The notes: generated by a model from the letters alone, not told the origin. A stretch of DNA of 64,000 nt from an uncultured Flavobacteriales bacterium (GCA_937974555.1 CALJKR010000064.1:12195-76194), one strand, 5' to 3'. Counted from the first letter of the stretch, positions 9,319-18,062 are shown. A program made the numbers and translations.

Positions 9319-9335
9319 GTTCAAAAATTGAGTGA

Positions 9336-9343
9336 CAAAGATA
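9336..9343 (-). promoter_or_regulatory. -7 box of thrS operon promoter
   Basis: A perfect TATCTTTG on the minus strand, 17 nt upstream of the thrS ATG and just after the end of the preceding OmpA-type gene. A leader of about 13 nt is expected. No TTG at the usual spacing is obvious. Confidence 0.55.
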
Positions 9344-9356
9344 AACTGAATAAGGG

Positions 9357-10487
9357 CTATTTCACGAGCTCAAATCTTTTTTGACGGATCTGAAATTCAA
9401 CCCTTCGATTAAAAGCCCGACCTTGTTCTGTGTCATTGCTGACAGCCGGTGCGGACATTCCTTTTGCAATGATGGTAAATCGACTGGGCTCGATGCCCTT
9501 GAGTGTAAGAAACTGAATGACAGATTGAGCACGTTGCTCGGATAGGAGCTGATTGTATTCTGCTCCGCCTACATTATCGGTATGTCCCAAAATCTCCATG
9601 TACATGTGCTTGTTTTTTCTAAGCAGTATGTAGATGTCCTGCAATTGTTTGGTAGCAGAGTCAGTCAAGGTAAATTGATCAAAGTCGAAGTGAATCGCAT
9701 CGAGTTTAATTTCATCGTATTCACTTAATTCATGGGGTGGGTCAGTGGCTACCTCAGCCAGTTGTTCATTGATGCAACTGCATTCTGACTTTTTCTTAAC
9801 GGGAATTACGCTCACATCATCAATATAAACATAGGCATAGTCGCGGGTATCCGCCATGCCTGAATCTTTGGTTCGATGAATCAAACGCATGTCTTTTTCA
9901 TCTTTGAAATTCCCAATGGTAATTACTTCTTCGCCTCCTTTGGCAGTAAATACGGCACTCAATTCTGACCATCCTGTGAAGTCATCCATCATATTGAATC
10001 GGGGATTGGTCATGGATTCCTGAGGAACAGTGATGGTCTTGTAGGAAGTTTGCGTTAAAGGTTTGGTAGACAATACCACGCCAAAACCATCATGAACAAA
10101 TTGGCAAAAATCAGCGGCGGAATAATACAGGGTAATGCACACTTGTTCACCGGGATTTAATGGGCGAGTCAATCTTCCCACGATGTACTCTCGATAACGC
10201 ATTTTGTTGTTTAGGTACGATCCCAAACCCACATAACCATTGCCTGTTCTTGCTTCTTGCTTACCAAAAATGTTGTCCGGAACACCTACCTTTTTACTGC
10301 AACGATTAAAATAATCAGGTGTGCCATCACCGGCTTGTGTCCATTTCTTGACGGATTGGAGCCTTCGGGAAGTGAAATCAATGGGGCAAAAATCCATTTC
10401 CTCAAAGCTGGGATTGACAACCAAATTTTGTCCTTTCAAGGAGAAAAGTTGGATGACCAATAAGAGTGAAATGGTTAGTCTAAGCAT
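9357..10487 (-). CDS. OmpA-family lipid- or wall-associated protein (paralogue 1)
   Basis: A 376-aa exported protein. The start at ATG 10487 gives the signal peptide MLRLTISLLLVIQLFSLKGQ. The earlier in-frame start at 10514 adds nine non-signal residues. The N-terminal about 220 residues begin NLVVNPSFEEMDFCP and look like a beta-sandwich (carbohydrate-binding-like) domain ending AYVYIDDVSVIPVKKKSEC. The C-terminal OmpA domain (about 265-370) has IHFDFDQFTLT, ILGHTDNVGGAEYNQLLSEQRA and NRRVEFQI, the peptidoglycan-binding signature. It is the same architecture as the gene just upstream, from which it is separated by a terminator. Confidence 0.85.
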   Translation of the reverse strand: MLRLTISLLLVIQLFSLKGQNLVVNPSFEEMDFCPIDFTSRRLQSVKKWTQAGDGTPDYFNRCSKKVGVPDNIFGKQEARTGNGYVGLGSYLNNKMRYREYIVGRLTRPLNPGEQVCITLYYSAADFCQFVHDGFGVVLSTKPLTQTSYKTITVPQESMTNPRFNMMDDFTGWSELSAVFTAKGGEEVITIGNFKDEKDMRLIHRTKDSGMADTRDYAYVYIDDVSVIPVKKKSECSCINEQLAEVATDPPHELSEYDEIKLDAIHFDFDQFTLTDSATKQLQDIYILLRKNKHMYMEILGHTDNVGGAEYNQLLSEQRAQSVIQFLTLKGIEPSRFTIIAKGMSAPAVSNDTEQGRAFNRRVEFQIRQKRFELVK

Positions 10488-10532
10488 TTTTTGATTTAAC
10501 GCCGCAAGGCTCAATATTGTTGTGAAAGGTAT

Positions 10533-10564
10533 AAAAAAAGGGCCACCCTTGGGTAGCCCTTTTC
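10533..10564 (-). terminator. Rho-independent terminator after OmpA paralogue 2
   Basis: On the minus strand AAGGGCTACCC, a 3-nt loop, GGGTGGCCCTT and a run of T. The 11-bp stem has one mismatch or wobble pair and lies 15 nt after the stop at 10579. Confidence 0.85.
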
Positions 10565-10578
10565 AAATACGAAATTGA

Positions 10579-11835
10579 TTATTTTACACTGAAAACAACT
10601 CTTCTATTTTGGGCCTTACCCATAGGGGTTCCTTTGGTATTGGCCAATTCATTGGCGTCTTTGGAATCAATACTAATGCGTGAAGCGTCAATTCCACGTC
10701 CTACCAATGCCTCCATTACGGATTCTGCGCGACGCTTGGCTATCTCTTGCATTTCAGTTCTAACCTTGGCTTCTTCCATTTCTTCGGTGTCTGCGTGGCC
10801 TGTCAATACAATTTTAATTCCAGCATTGGCTTTTAATAGCTCCGCTACTTCATCCAATTCTGATTCAAATTGAGCAGGGATGTATTCAGACTCTTTTCCA
10901 AAGTATACCGCCGTAGCTGCAACCAATTGTTCTGGTTTAGCTCCCGCGGGTTTAGCACCAGAACGGCTGTAGATGAAATCTGTTTCAACAACAGTACTCT
11001 TTCCACAATTACATTCGCTTTTAGCGGTGATGGGAAGGATGGAGATGTTGTCTACATAATAGTAAGCGCCATTGATCGAAACGCCACCTGCTGCGGGCTT
11101 CACTGCTCCTTTGATTTTTTCAAATTTCATGTCGCCATCGTTTCCAAATCCACCAATGGTGATGAAGTTCTCATTTCCTTTGGCATAGTAGTACATACAA
11201 ACGGTTGTCCATTTGTCCATATCACTGATGGGACGGTTGGCCGGCATGACAATGGTAGCAGGCGTGGTAATGCTCTTGTCATCTTCGTGTTGGATACGGT
11301 TTGAGCCGATTAGAATTCCAACATTGTTTACAGCCATTTTTGAATTTTCAGCCAAGCAAACAGAAAAAGTCACACAGTACATTTGGTCTTTCTTCAGGGT
11401 ATTCTTAATCTTCTGAGAAAGGTAAGTGCGGTTTACTTTGGGGTCTTTGCTGTAGGCAATAAATCCCGCGTAGTTATTTCCGTCTTGTGCGATTTGATTA
11501 CCCAAATCATTTTCAGGAGCGTTGATTTTTTTGTTCTTGGTGTTGCCAGAAGCAAATAAATCGGCACCAGTTTTATTCACGGTGTACCATGGTTTTGCAG
11601 CCAAATGCAATTGGCCTTTGCCTTTTAAAATCTTGGCATCATACTGCTCAAATGAGCCATTGGCCACCAAGTTGGGATCAGTATCAACGACGGGCTCTTT
11701 TTTGCCTTTGTCATCCTTTGTATCCGCTTTTTTTTCTGTCTTTTCCGACTTGGATTTGTCGTCTTTCTTTTGCGCGCTGACTGCATTTAAACTGAATAAA
11801 AATGCAATGGCCATTAATAAACGAAGGGTTTTCAT
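10579..11835 (-). CDS. OmpA-family protein with charged linker (paralogue 2)
   Basis: A 418-aa exported protein with the signal peptide MKTLRLLMAIAFLFSLNAVSAQ. A Lys/Asp/Glu-rich tract (about 23-48) is followed by a beta-sandwich domain starting PNLVANGSFEQYDA and ending YYVDNISILPITAKSEC. The C-terminal OmpA domain has VYFGKESEYIPAQFESELDEV, VLTGHADTEE and AKRRAESVMEALVGRGID. The domain order and the NGSFE/VDNISILP landmarks match the downstream neighbour, so the pair is a tandem duplication, now diverged. It starts 11 nt after hemE and may ride on its transcript. Confidence 0.85.
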   Translation of the reverse strand: MKTLRLLMAIAFLFSLNAVSAQKKDDKSKSEKTEKKADTKDDKGKKEPVVDTDPNLVANGSFEQYDAKILKGKGQLHLAAKPWYTVNKTGADLFASGNTKNKKINAPENDLGNQIAQDGNNYAGFIAYSKDPKVNRTYLSQKIKNTLKKDQMYCVTFSVCLAENSKMAVNNVGILIGSNRIQHEDDKSITTPATIVMPANRPISDMDKWTTVCMYYYAKGNENFITIGGFGNDGDMKFEKIKGAVKPAAGGVSINGAYYYVDNISILPITAKSECNCGKSTVVETDFIYSRSGAKPAGAKPEQLVAATAVYFGKESEYIPAQFESELDEVAELLKANAGIKIVLTGHADTEEMEEAKVRTEMQEIAKRRAESVMEALVGRGIDASRISIDSKDANELANTKGTPMGKAQNRRVVFSVK

Positions 11836-11846
11836 AGCAATTGGTA

Positions 11847-12866
11847 TTAACGGTTTTGTATCGTTTCGATGTAAAGTTTTAATTTTTTGGGGTCGATGTC
11901 TGGGTAGACACCATGACCTAAGTTGCCAATATAGGGCTCATTTCCGAATTTTTCCATCATGGCATGGGTCGATTTGATGATTTCTTGGTCTGAACCATAC
12001 AAAAGAGCTGGATCTAAATTTCCTTGCAATGTCTTACCGGGCAATAGTTTTCTGGTTTGCACAGGATCCATCGTCCAGTCTAAGCCGATGACATTGGCAG
12101 ACAGGTTTTTCATCAATGGCAAAGCATAGTGCGCGCCTTTGGCAAAAAATGTAGTAGGAATTTGCGGTTGAATAACGGATAAAATGCGTTCGACATGAGG
12201 AAGAATATATCGCTCATATACATCGGCATTTAGAACACCTGCCCAAGAATCAAAGAGCTGGAATAAATGTATGCCGGTGTTGATTTGCATTTGCGCGTAT
12301 TCAATGGTTGCTATTGAAATTTTCTCAAGCAATGCCTGTGCCAATTCAGGTTGTGCAATTAATACCTTACGTGCTTTATTGAATTCCTTGCTTCCTTTTC
12401 CTTCGATCATGTAACAGAAGATGGTCCAAGGAGCTCCTGCAAATCCAATCAAGGGAACCCGATTTTCTAATTTACTCAAGGTAATCTCAAGGGCTTCTTT
12501 AACATAATGCAAGTGTTGCGCGATGCCTTCTGTGGATAGGCGATGCACATCTTCCATCGTTTCAATGGTCTTTGGAAAGAATGGACCTTTGCCTTCGTCC
12601 ATGGTGTAGGGCAATCCCATGGCCTCGGGGATGACCAAAATATCGCTGAAAATAATGGCGGCATCTACGCCCAAATGATCAACAGGTTGAACGGTGACTT
12701 CAGCAGCCATTTCAGGATTGGTTACCAATTGGATGAAACTCCCTGCTCTGGCTCTGGTTTCTCTATACTCAGGTAAAACACGTCCCGCCTGTCTCATCAC
12801 CCAAACGGGTGTTCGAGATACGGATTGGCCCAATGCGGCACGGATCAATAAATCGTTTTGTAACAT
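11847..12866 (-). CDS. hemE: Uroporphyrinogen decarboxylase
   Basis: Decarboxylates the four acetate side chains of uroporphyrinogen III to give coproporphyrinogen III (cytosolic haem synthesis). The 339-aa length is usual. The signature RTPVWVMRQAGRVLPEYRE sits at the N-terminus, IIFSDILVIPEAMG follows, and GFAGAPWTIFCYMIEGKGSKEF is the second family signature. The C-terminus has PYIGNLGHGVYPDIDP. The ATG at 12866 sits exactly 4 nt after a TACCTTTG box, predicting a leaderless message. hemJ, a later step of the same pathway, lies 7 kb away. Confidence 0.97.
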   Translation of the reverse strand: MLQNDLLIRAALGQSVSRTPVWVMRQAGRVLPEYRETRARAGSFIQLVTNPEMAAEVTVQPVDHLGVDAAIIFSDILVIPEAMGLPYTMDEGKGPFFPKTIETMEDVHRLSTEGIAQHLHYVKEALEITLSKLENRVPLIGFAGAPWTIFCYMIEGKGSKEFNKARKVLIAQPELAQALLEKISIATIEYAQMQINTGIHLFQLFDSWAGVLNADVYERYILPHVERILSVIQPQIPTTFFAKGAHYALPLMKNLSANVIGLDWTMDPVQTRKLLPGKTLQGNLDPALLYGSDQEIIKSTHAMMEKFGNEPYIGNLGHGVYPDIDPKKLKLYIETIQNR

Positions 12867-12870
12867 GCCG

Positions 12871-12878
12871 CAAAGGTA
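12871..12878 (-). promoter_or_regulatory. Leaderless-type -7 box of hemE
   Basis: TACCTTTG-CGGC-ATG on the minus strand: a perfect TAnnTTTG with a 4-nt gap to the start codon, so the expected +1 is the A of the ATG. Confidence 0.7.
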
Positions 12879-12886
12879 GACATGAA

Positions 12887-13900
12887 CTAGTGCATGATTT
12901 TAAAAATAAGCTCCAATAATATCTCGCCGTCGGTCATGTTTCCAGCACCAATTCCTTTGGATTTTTTATCGGCATCATGCAAATAGCCAATGATGCGATC
13001 CATCTTGGCCGGAGAAAAATTCTTGGCGGCTAACTGATAATCCTTGATGCTAAAGCTGTTGAGTTTCATCAATTGCGCAGTGTGGGTTTTGTTTTCTGCA
13101 CTGACGTAAATATTGTATTTGTTGAACTGAGAAAACAGCAGGCCAATTAACATGGGAATGGGATTGTTCTTGGGATTGCGAATGAAGTACTCAACGATCC
13201 GATTGGCTTGAACTACATTTTTCTCGAGCAATGCCCTGAGCAATTCGAAGCTATTGTAATCCTTGGATATTCCAATGTAGTCTTGTACAATTTGTCCTGT
13301 GATTTCTGTTCCAGGAGGAAAGATGATGGCCAATTTGTTGATTTCATTGATAATTTTAGAGAGATCATTCCCCAGATATTCCGCCAGTAGATCGGCAATG
13401 TTTTTTTGAATGGAATAGCCTTTGGTTTTTACTGTCTCCAAAATCCAATCACTCACCAAATAGTCTTTGAACTTATTGGAAACAAAAGATACAGTCTTTT
13501 TATCTATGGCTTTGCTGATGGCCAACCGACCATCTAACTTTCCTTTGAATGCAAAGCATAAAATCGTGGTTGGTGTTGGGTTGTCTAAATAAGACTCCAA
13601 GGGTTTCAATGATTCCGCCTTTTTCCATTCTTTTAAATCTTGAGCCTCCCTAACGATAATCACCTGGTGGCTTCCCATCATAGGAAAACCCTTGGCCATA
13701 TTCAGAATATTTTTTAATTCTGAATCGCGACCGTAAGCAATCGTTAAACCAAATCCTTTTTCGGACTCATCCAAAATATCATTCTCAATAGATTCCGCAA
13801 TTAAATCGATAAAAAAGGGTTCCTCTCCACTCAAAAAATAAATGGGGCTGAGTTTTTTTAATTGAATATCTCGGATGATTTGATTGTGCGTTAATCCCAT
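12887..13900 (-). CDS. holA: DNA polymerase III subunit delta
   Basis: A 337-aa clamp-loader delta subunit. The N-terminus has SPIYFLSGEEPFFIDLIAE, the typical HolA opening (degenerate P-loop-like region), followed by GSHQVIIVREAQDLKEW. The middle AAA+ lid and C-terminal helical collar contain LAEYLGNDLSKIINEINKLA and LLRALLEKNVVQANRIVEYF. It opens the beta sliding clamp together with DnaX and delta-prime. Its ATG overlaps the 3' end of the AMP nucleosidase gene by 10 nt, implying translational coupling. Confidence 0.93.
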   Translation of the reverse strand: MGLTHNQIIRDIQLKKLSPIYFLSGEEPFFIDLIAESIENDILDESEKGFGLTIAYGRDSELKNILNMAKGFPMMGSHQVIIVREAQDLKEWKKAESLKPLESYLDNPTPTTILCFAFKGKLDGRLAISKAIDKKTVSFVSNKFKDYLVSDWILETVKTKGYSIQKNIADLLAEYLGNDLSKIINEINKLAIIFPPGTEITGQIVQDYIGISKDYNSFELLRALLEKNVVQANRIVEYFIRNPKNNPIPMLIGLLFSQFNKYNIYVSAENKTHTAQLMKLNSFSIKDYQLAAKNFSPAKMDRIIGYLHDADKKSKGIGAGNMTDGEILLELIFKIMH

Positions 13901-14664
13901 TTTAAGTGCTTCACTGATTGGCCTTCGTTCTTAATTTCTTTCAAAGCTTCAATTCCAATTTGGATATGAAGGTCCACAAAGTTAGTGGTAACTTTAATAT
14001 CACTTTCAGAAGTTTTTACTCCTTGTGGAGTCATGGGTTGATCTGAAACCAATAACAAGGCGCCGGTTGAAATTTTGTTGTAGAAACCTACAGAAAAAAG
14101 GGTGGCCGTTTCCATATCAATGGCCATGGCTCTGATTTTTCTGAGGTACTCTTTGAAGGGCTCGTCATGTTCCCAAACCCTGCGGTTGGTGGTGTAAACA
14201 GTTCCTGACCAGTAATCCAAATTTCTGTCTCTGATCATGGATGAGACTGCACGCTGTAGATTAAAGGAGGGTAGGGCAGGCACTTCGGGTGGAAAGTAGT
14301 CATTGCTGGTTCCTTCTCCACGAATACCGGCCAAGGGAAGAATGAAGTCGCCTATTTTATTTTTTTTCTTCAATCCGCCGCACTTTCCCAGAAACAATAC
14401 CGCTTTGGGATGGATAGCTGTAAGAAGATCCATGATGGTTGCGGCATTGGCGCTTCCCATGGAAAAATTAATCATGGTGATGCCATCGGCTGTTGCTGTG
14501 GGCATGCTTCTGTCTTGACCGATGATGGGCACGTTGTGCCACTCAGCAAATTTTTGAAGGTAGTGATCAAAGTTGGTCAGCAAAATATATTGTCCAAAAC
14601 CTTCCAATGGTGTACCGGTATACCTGGGCAACCAATTCTTCACAATTTCTTCTTTAGTTTCCAT
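13891..14664 (-). CDS. amn: AMP nucleosidase (short form)
   Basis: Predicted to hydrolyse AMP to adenine and ribose 5-phosphate. At 257 aa it is about half the length of the E. coli enzyme and lacks the N-terminal regulatory domain, as in other Bacteroidota. The nucleoside-phosphorylase fold is seen in INFSMGSANAATIMDLL, AVLFLGKCGGL, the substrate loop GEGTSNDYFPPEVPALPSF, and AMAIDMETATLFSVGF with the sugar-binding MET. It could act on another purine nucleotide or nucleoside. Divergent from the HsdR_N gene with only 24 nt between the starts. Confidence 0.88.
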   Translation of the reverse strand: METKEEIVKNWLPRYTGTPLEGFGQYILLTNFDHYLQKFAEWHNVPIIGQDRSMPTATADGITMINFSMGSANAATIMDLLTAIHPKAVLFLGKCGGLKKKNKIGDFILPLAGIRGEGTSNDYFPPEVPALPSFNLQRAVSSMIRDRNLDYWSGTVYTTNRRVWEHDEPFKEYLRKIRAMAIDMETATLFSVGFYNKISTGALLLVSDQPMTPQGVKTSESDIKVTTNFVDLHIQIGIEALKEIKNEGQSVKHLKWD

Positions 14665-14688
14665 AATTTTGATTTTTTAATTCTACTG

Positions 14689-15111
14689 ATGCAATTAAAC
14701 CTACCCCAATATACTTTTAAAAGTCGAGATAACCGTGGACAGTTGGAGATATTTTGTCCCCTCCGACGAAAGTGGTTGGTGCTTACTCCAGAGGAATACG
14801 TCCGACAACAAGTGATTCAACATTTGCATTTAAGCCAAGGTTTTGAATTAACCTGGATGAAGTCAGAAGTTTCCATTCCGCTTCCCAGTGGTGTGGTTCG
14901 TTCTGATTTGGTGGTGTACAATCCGGATGGATCAGTAGAGGGTATTGTCGAATGTAAGGCACCCCAAGTTGTCCTTGACGAAGGAGTTTTACATCAAGCA
15001 AACAAATATCATTTTGCTTTAAAAGCCAAATGGGTATTGCTGACCAATGGTTTTCAGCACCTGTGTTTTGCAGGAAGTATTTGGGAGGAATCTTGGCCTC
15101 AAAAAAATTAA
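14689..15111 (+). CDS. Orphan HsdR N-terminal-like nuclease-fold protein
   Basis: A 140-aa protein matching the N-terminal domain of type I restriction R subunits. The PD-(D/E)xK landmarks are in place: E60 in the first helix-strand, D73 in VVRSDLVVY, and E88 and K90 in GIVECKAP. No helicase domain, HsdM or HsdS is nearby. The start is ATG 14689. A longer frame upstream runs antisense through amn and is not credible. Standalone copies of this domain are widespread in Bacteroidota and their role is unknown. A DNA-repair or nucleic-acid function is only inferred. Its stop overlaps the stop of the convergent ferredoxin gene by 4 nt. Confidence 0.85.
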   Translation: MQLNLPQYTFKSRDNRGQLEIFCPLRRKWLVLTPEEYVRQQVIQHLHLSQGFELTWMKSEVSIPLPSGVVRSDLVVYNPDGSVEGIVECKAPQVVLDEGVLHQANKYHFALKAKWVLLTNGFQHLCFAGSIWEESWPQKN

Positions 15112-15437
15112 GCCCCTACTTCAGCAAGTTGAACTTTAAGTCCGTCAAACGCCTCGCTAATGTGCATTTGACAGCCCAATCGGCTATTTGACTTGACAAA
15201 AAAGGCTTGGTCCAACATGGCCTCTTCGTCGTCGTTTCGTTCGCCCAATTGGTGATCGGAAAGGATGTACATGTGACAGCTTGCGCACATGGCCATACCA
15301 CCGCAAGTACCTTCCACGGGTAACTCGTAGCTTTTGCATAGCTCCATCATATTCATGTTCATGTCCGTCGGTGCATCCAATTCATGTTCTTGACCTTGGC
15401 GATCGACGACTGTAATTTTGACCATGTTTTCTTCCAT
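15108..15437 (-). CDS. [2Fe-2S] ferredoxin, adrenodoxin type
   Basis: A 109-aa electron carrier with cluster ligands C45, C51, C54 (GTCGGMAMCASC) and C89 (RLGCQM), spacing C-x5-C-x2-C-x34-C, typical of adrenodoxin/ISC-type plant-fold ferredoxins. The start is taken at ATG 15437 (MEENMVKITV). A frame opening 72 nt earlier adds residues unlike ferredoxins, and a TATCTTAG box sits exactly 4 nt before 15437. M5 is the alternative start. The partner is not apparent. Related proteins serve Fe-S assembly or P450-type systems. Confidence 0.92.
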   Translation of the reverse strand: MEENMVKITVVDRQGQEHELDAPTDMNMNMMELCKSYELPVEGTCGGMAMCASCHMYILSDHQLGERNDDEEAMLDQAFFVKSNSRLGCQMHISEAFDGLKVQLAEVGA

Positions 15438-15441
15438 GCGG

Positions 15442-15449
15442 CTAAGATA
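15442..15449 (-). promoter_or_regulatory. Near-consensus leaderless -7 box of ferredoxin gene
   Basis: TATCTTAG-CCGC-ATG on the minus strand: one mismatch to TAnnTTTG, with the same 4-nt gap seen at nine other starts in this window. Confidence 0.4.
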
Positions 15450-15474
15450 AGGTCTCTTTGAAAATGGACAAATA

Positions 15475-16224
15475 CTAAAAGGCTGAATTGATGAGATTGC
15501 CTGACTCAACGAGTTTTTTTAGGTGTGGGTTTCTGCGGGCTGTTTCCCAGAGATTGACATGCCCCATGTGATGGGTGTCAGTACCCAAATAACTCACCAA
15601 CTCGGCATCAATTAATTTCTCAGCCATTTTCTTTACACTGGGACCGTATTGTCCAGTTAGGCTGTTGATGTTGACTTGAAGATATACATCGCGGTCCACT
15701 GCATTTTCATAGTTTGCAAACTTTTCATGCCAATACAGGTATCGCTCGGGATGGGCCAATACGGGCTGGTATCCATTGAGCTGCATTTGAAAGGTGGCCT
15801 CTTTGTAGTAATAGGGTTCTGAATCAAAGGACAATTCAAATAGCAGATGATTGCCGTTGAATGTCAAAATTTCTTTTCTCTCCAACAACTCCATAAAATG
15901 CTCATCACAAAAATATTCAGCAGCTGCATCAAAGGAAATATCGATGTTTCTCTTTTTCAATTCTTGGAGGACGATTTCTTTTCCTGCCAAAATAATCTCT
16001 TTGGTGTTGGGGTAAATCTCCTTGTAGATGTGGGGAGTGGTGACAATTTTGGTGTAACCAAATTCCATTAATTTCTCAATCAACAAAATGCTGGTCTCCA
16101 CATCAGGTGCGCCATCGTCTATACCTGGAATCAAATGGGAGTGCATATCCATCCCCACCAATTCCATGCTGATGGGGTCGATGGTTTTTTCTTGCTTTTT
16201 AAATATTTTAGAGAAAAAGGACAT
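15475..16224 (-). CDS. CpsB/CapC-like PHP-family tyrosine phosphatase
   Basis: A 249-aa metal-dependent phosphatase of the PHP superfamily. Visible metal-binding motifs are DMHSHLIPGIDDG (H28, H30), VTTPHIY, LAHPERY and LGTDTHH. Members dephosphorylate the tyrosine kinase that controls capsule or exopolysaccharide chain length, and in Bacteroidota they are often found away from the kinase, as here. The ATG sits 4 nt after a TAACTTCG box (leaderless type). The gene begins 13 nt downstream of the ansA stop on the same strand. Confidence 0.88.
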   Translation of the reverse strand: MSFFSKIFKKQEKTIDPISMELVGMDMHSHLIPGIDDGAPDVETSILLIEKLMEFGYTKIVTTPHIYKEIYPNTKEIILAGKEIVLQELKKRNIDISFDAAAEYFCDEHFMELLERKEILTFNGNHLLFELSFDSEPYYYKEATFQMQLNGYQPVLAHPERYLYWHEKFANYENAVDRDVYLQVNINSLTGQYGPSVKKMAEKLIDAELVSYLGTDTHHMGHVNLWETARRNPHLKKLVESGNLINSAF

Positions 16225-16228
16225 GTTA

Positions 16229-16236
16229 CGAAGTTA
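16229..16236 (-). promoter_or_regulatory. Leaderless-type -7 box of the PHP phosphatase gene
   Basis: TAACTTCG-TAAC-ATG on the minus strand, in the 13-nt gap after ansA. It gives this gene its own promoter despite the operon-like spacing. Confidence 0.6.
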
Positions 16237-16237
16237 G

Positions 16238-17269
16238 TTAATTCTTGAACGAGCATTCACCGGCAAGAGAAATTTGAAGCATTTCTATTCTTTGATTGAA
16301 ATCGGAAGTGCTCCCCAATACACTCATTAGTTTGGTGATTGCAGCTTCTGTGGTCATGTCTCGCCCTTCAATAATTCCCAATTGATCCAGCACTTTTGCA
16401 TTCTGATACAATTGGTGATCGATATATCCTTGGGTGCACTGAGAAATATTGAGTACGATGGTATTTTGTTCCCTGAATTGTTGGAGGGCATCGATCAACC
16501 AAGTTCGTTGGGGAATATTGCCGCTGCCAAATGTTTCGATGACAATCCCATCCCAAGGGCCACTTTGCACCATGGCATCAAACATTTTTTTCGAAATTCC
16601 AGGGAATATTTTAATCAGACCAACATTTTCATTCATTCCCAATTGCGGTACAAAAGGGGTGTTGGGTCGATAAAGCAAATTATGTCGGTATTGAATGTGC
16701 AACCCAATTTCAGCCAACGCATCGTAATTGGGACTTCTGAAGGCCTCAAATCCCTCGGCACTGACCTTGCTTACGCGATTGCCTCTGAATAGATGGGCGC
16801 CAAAACAAATGGCTACTTCCTGAACGATGGGTTGGTTATTCTCTTTGCTCGCAGCAATTTCTATGGCTGTGATTAAATTTTCTTTTCCATCGGTTCTTAT
16901 TTTCCCGATGGGCAATTGCGCACCAGTGAGTATCACTGGTTTTTGAATGCCTCTAAGCATAAAACTCAAGGCTGATGCAGTATAAGCCATGGTGTCGGTT
17001 CCATGAAGAACGACAAAGCCATCGTAGTTTTCATAATTGTCCACCACCAATGCGGCAATCATCTTCCAAGTTTCTGGATGGACATCGCTGCTATCAATTG
17101 GGTTTTGAAATGGTGCGACATCTATTTTTAAATCCAATCTTTTAAGTTCCGGAAGGTGATCCGCAATGTTGATGAAATCAAATGGAACCAATGGACCCCC
17201 TGGAGATGATTCTGTCATTCCAATGGTGCCTCCGGTATATATAATCAATAGATGTGCTTTGGGTTTCAT
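16238..17269 (-). CDS. ansA: Type I L-asparaginase
   Basis: Hydrolyses L-asparagine to aspartate and ammonia. It has 343 aa with no signal peptide, consistent with the cytosolic type I enzyme. The first active-site motif is YTGGTIGM (T15) and the second is LHGTDTMAYTASAL (T91, D92), with LTGAQLPIG between the strands. The C-terminal domain has IFPGISKKMFDAMV and TFGSGNIPQ, which shape the allosteric or substrate pocket in type I enzymes. It overlaps tatD by 4 nt (ATGA). Confidence 0.94.
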   Translation of the reverse strand: MKPKAHLLIIYTGGTIGMTESSPGGPLVPFDFINIADHLPELKRLDLKIDVAPFQNPIDSSDVHPETWKMIAALVVDNYENYDGFVVLHGTDTMAYTASALSFMLRGIQKPVILTGAQLPIGKIRTDGKENLITAIEIAASKENNQPIVQEVAICFGAHLFRGNRVSKVSAEGFEAFRSPNYDALAEIGLHIQYRHNLLYRPNTPFVPQLGMNENVGLIKIFPGISKKMFDAMVQSGPWDGIVIETFGSGNIPQRTWLIDALQQFREQNTIVLNISQCTQGYIDHQLYQNAKVLDQLGIIEGRDMTTEAAITKLMSVLGSTSDFNQRIEMLQISLAGECSFKN

Positions 17270-18036
17270 GATAATCCAAATATACGCAACGCGTTGGCTG
17301 TTGTGCTCTGGGCGATATGTTCCAGGGTTCCGCCATAAACATCCACCAAGTGCTCGCCAATGATGGGAATGTAACTGCTCTCATTTCTTTTGCCTCGATA
17401 CGGAACAGGCGGTAAGAATGGGGCGTCGGTTTCAAGAACGATATGGCTCAAGGGAACATTTTTTAAAGTTTCCTTGAGGTTGGTTTTGGGATAAGAGATG
17501 ACGCCGCCGATTCCCATCATGAAGGAGTCCATTTCTAAAATTTGCTCAGCTATCTGAGGACTCCCCGTAAAACAGTGGAATATTCCTCGCAGGCGTGCAT
17601 CATGGTGTTTCTGAATCAAAGGCAAAATTTCATGAAAGGACTCTCTGGCATGAAGGATCAAAGGTAGATTGTATTTTTTGGCCCATTCAATTTGAATAAT
17701 CAATGCTTCCTTTTGAATATCCAAAGTGGATTTGTCCCAATATAAATCAATGCCGGCTTCTCCAATCCCGCAGCATCCATGGGCTTCAATCAAAGGCTCC
17801 ATGTTTTCTAAAACTTTTTCAAAGTCTTCTTTTACATCACAAGGATGTAAGCCCATCATCGGCTTAAATATTTTCGAATCTTCTTTAACCAGGCGCATCA
17901 TGGATGCGATTGATTCCATGTCGATGTTGGGCAACATGACATGTTGAATTTTCTGTTCGTGAAGTCGGGCTACCACATCCATCCAATCTTCTTCAAACAC
18001 AGATTGGTACATGTGAGCATGGGTGTCTATCCACAT
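17266..18036 (-). CDS. tatD: TatD-family metal-dependent hydrolase
   Basis: A 256-aa amidohydrolase-fold DNase. The start at ATG 18036 places MWIDTHAHM at the N-terminus (metal ligands H6, H8). Further motifs are CCGIGEAGIDLYWD, LPLILHARESF, IFHCFTGS and HIVLETDAPFLPP, all standard for TatD. Family members act as 3'-5' exonucleases or DNases in repair. A box TAAGTTTG lies 18 nt upstream. Forms a two-gene unit with ansA (stop and start overlap). Confidence 0.93.
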   Translation of the reverse strand: MWIDTHAHMYQSVFEEDWMDVVARLHEQKIQHVMLPNIDMESIASMMRLVKEDSKIFKPMMGLHPCDVKEDFEKVLENMEPLIEAHGCCGIGEAGIDLYWDKSTLDIQKEALIIQIEWAKKYNLPLILHARESFHEILPLIQKHHDARLRGIFHCFTGSPQIAEQILEMDSFMMGIGGVISYPKTNLKETLKNVPLSHIVLETDAPFLPPVPYRGKRNESSYIPIIGEHLVDVYGGTLEHIAQSTTANALRIFGLS

Positions 18037-18054
18037 AATTAAAAAACGTTTGTG

Positions 18055-18062
18055 CAAACTTA
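18055..18062 (-). promoter_or_regulatory. -7 box of tatD-ansA promoter
   Basis: A perfect TAAGTTTG on the minus strand, 18 nt before the tatD ATG, in the short gap divergent from the lipoprotein gene. Confidence 0.55.

Noticed and set aside
14410..14688. Longer N-terminus of the HsdR_N gene
   Set aside because: It runs antisense through amn. The domain begins at ATG 14689.
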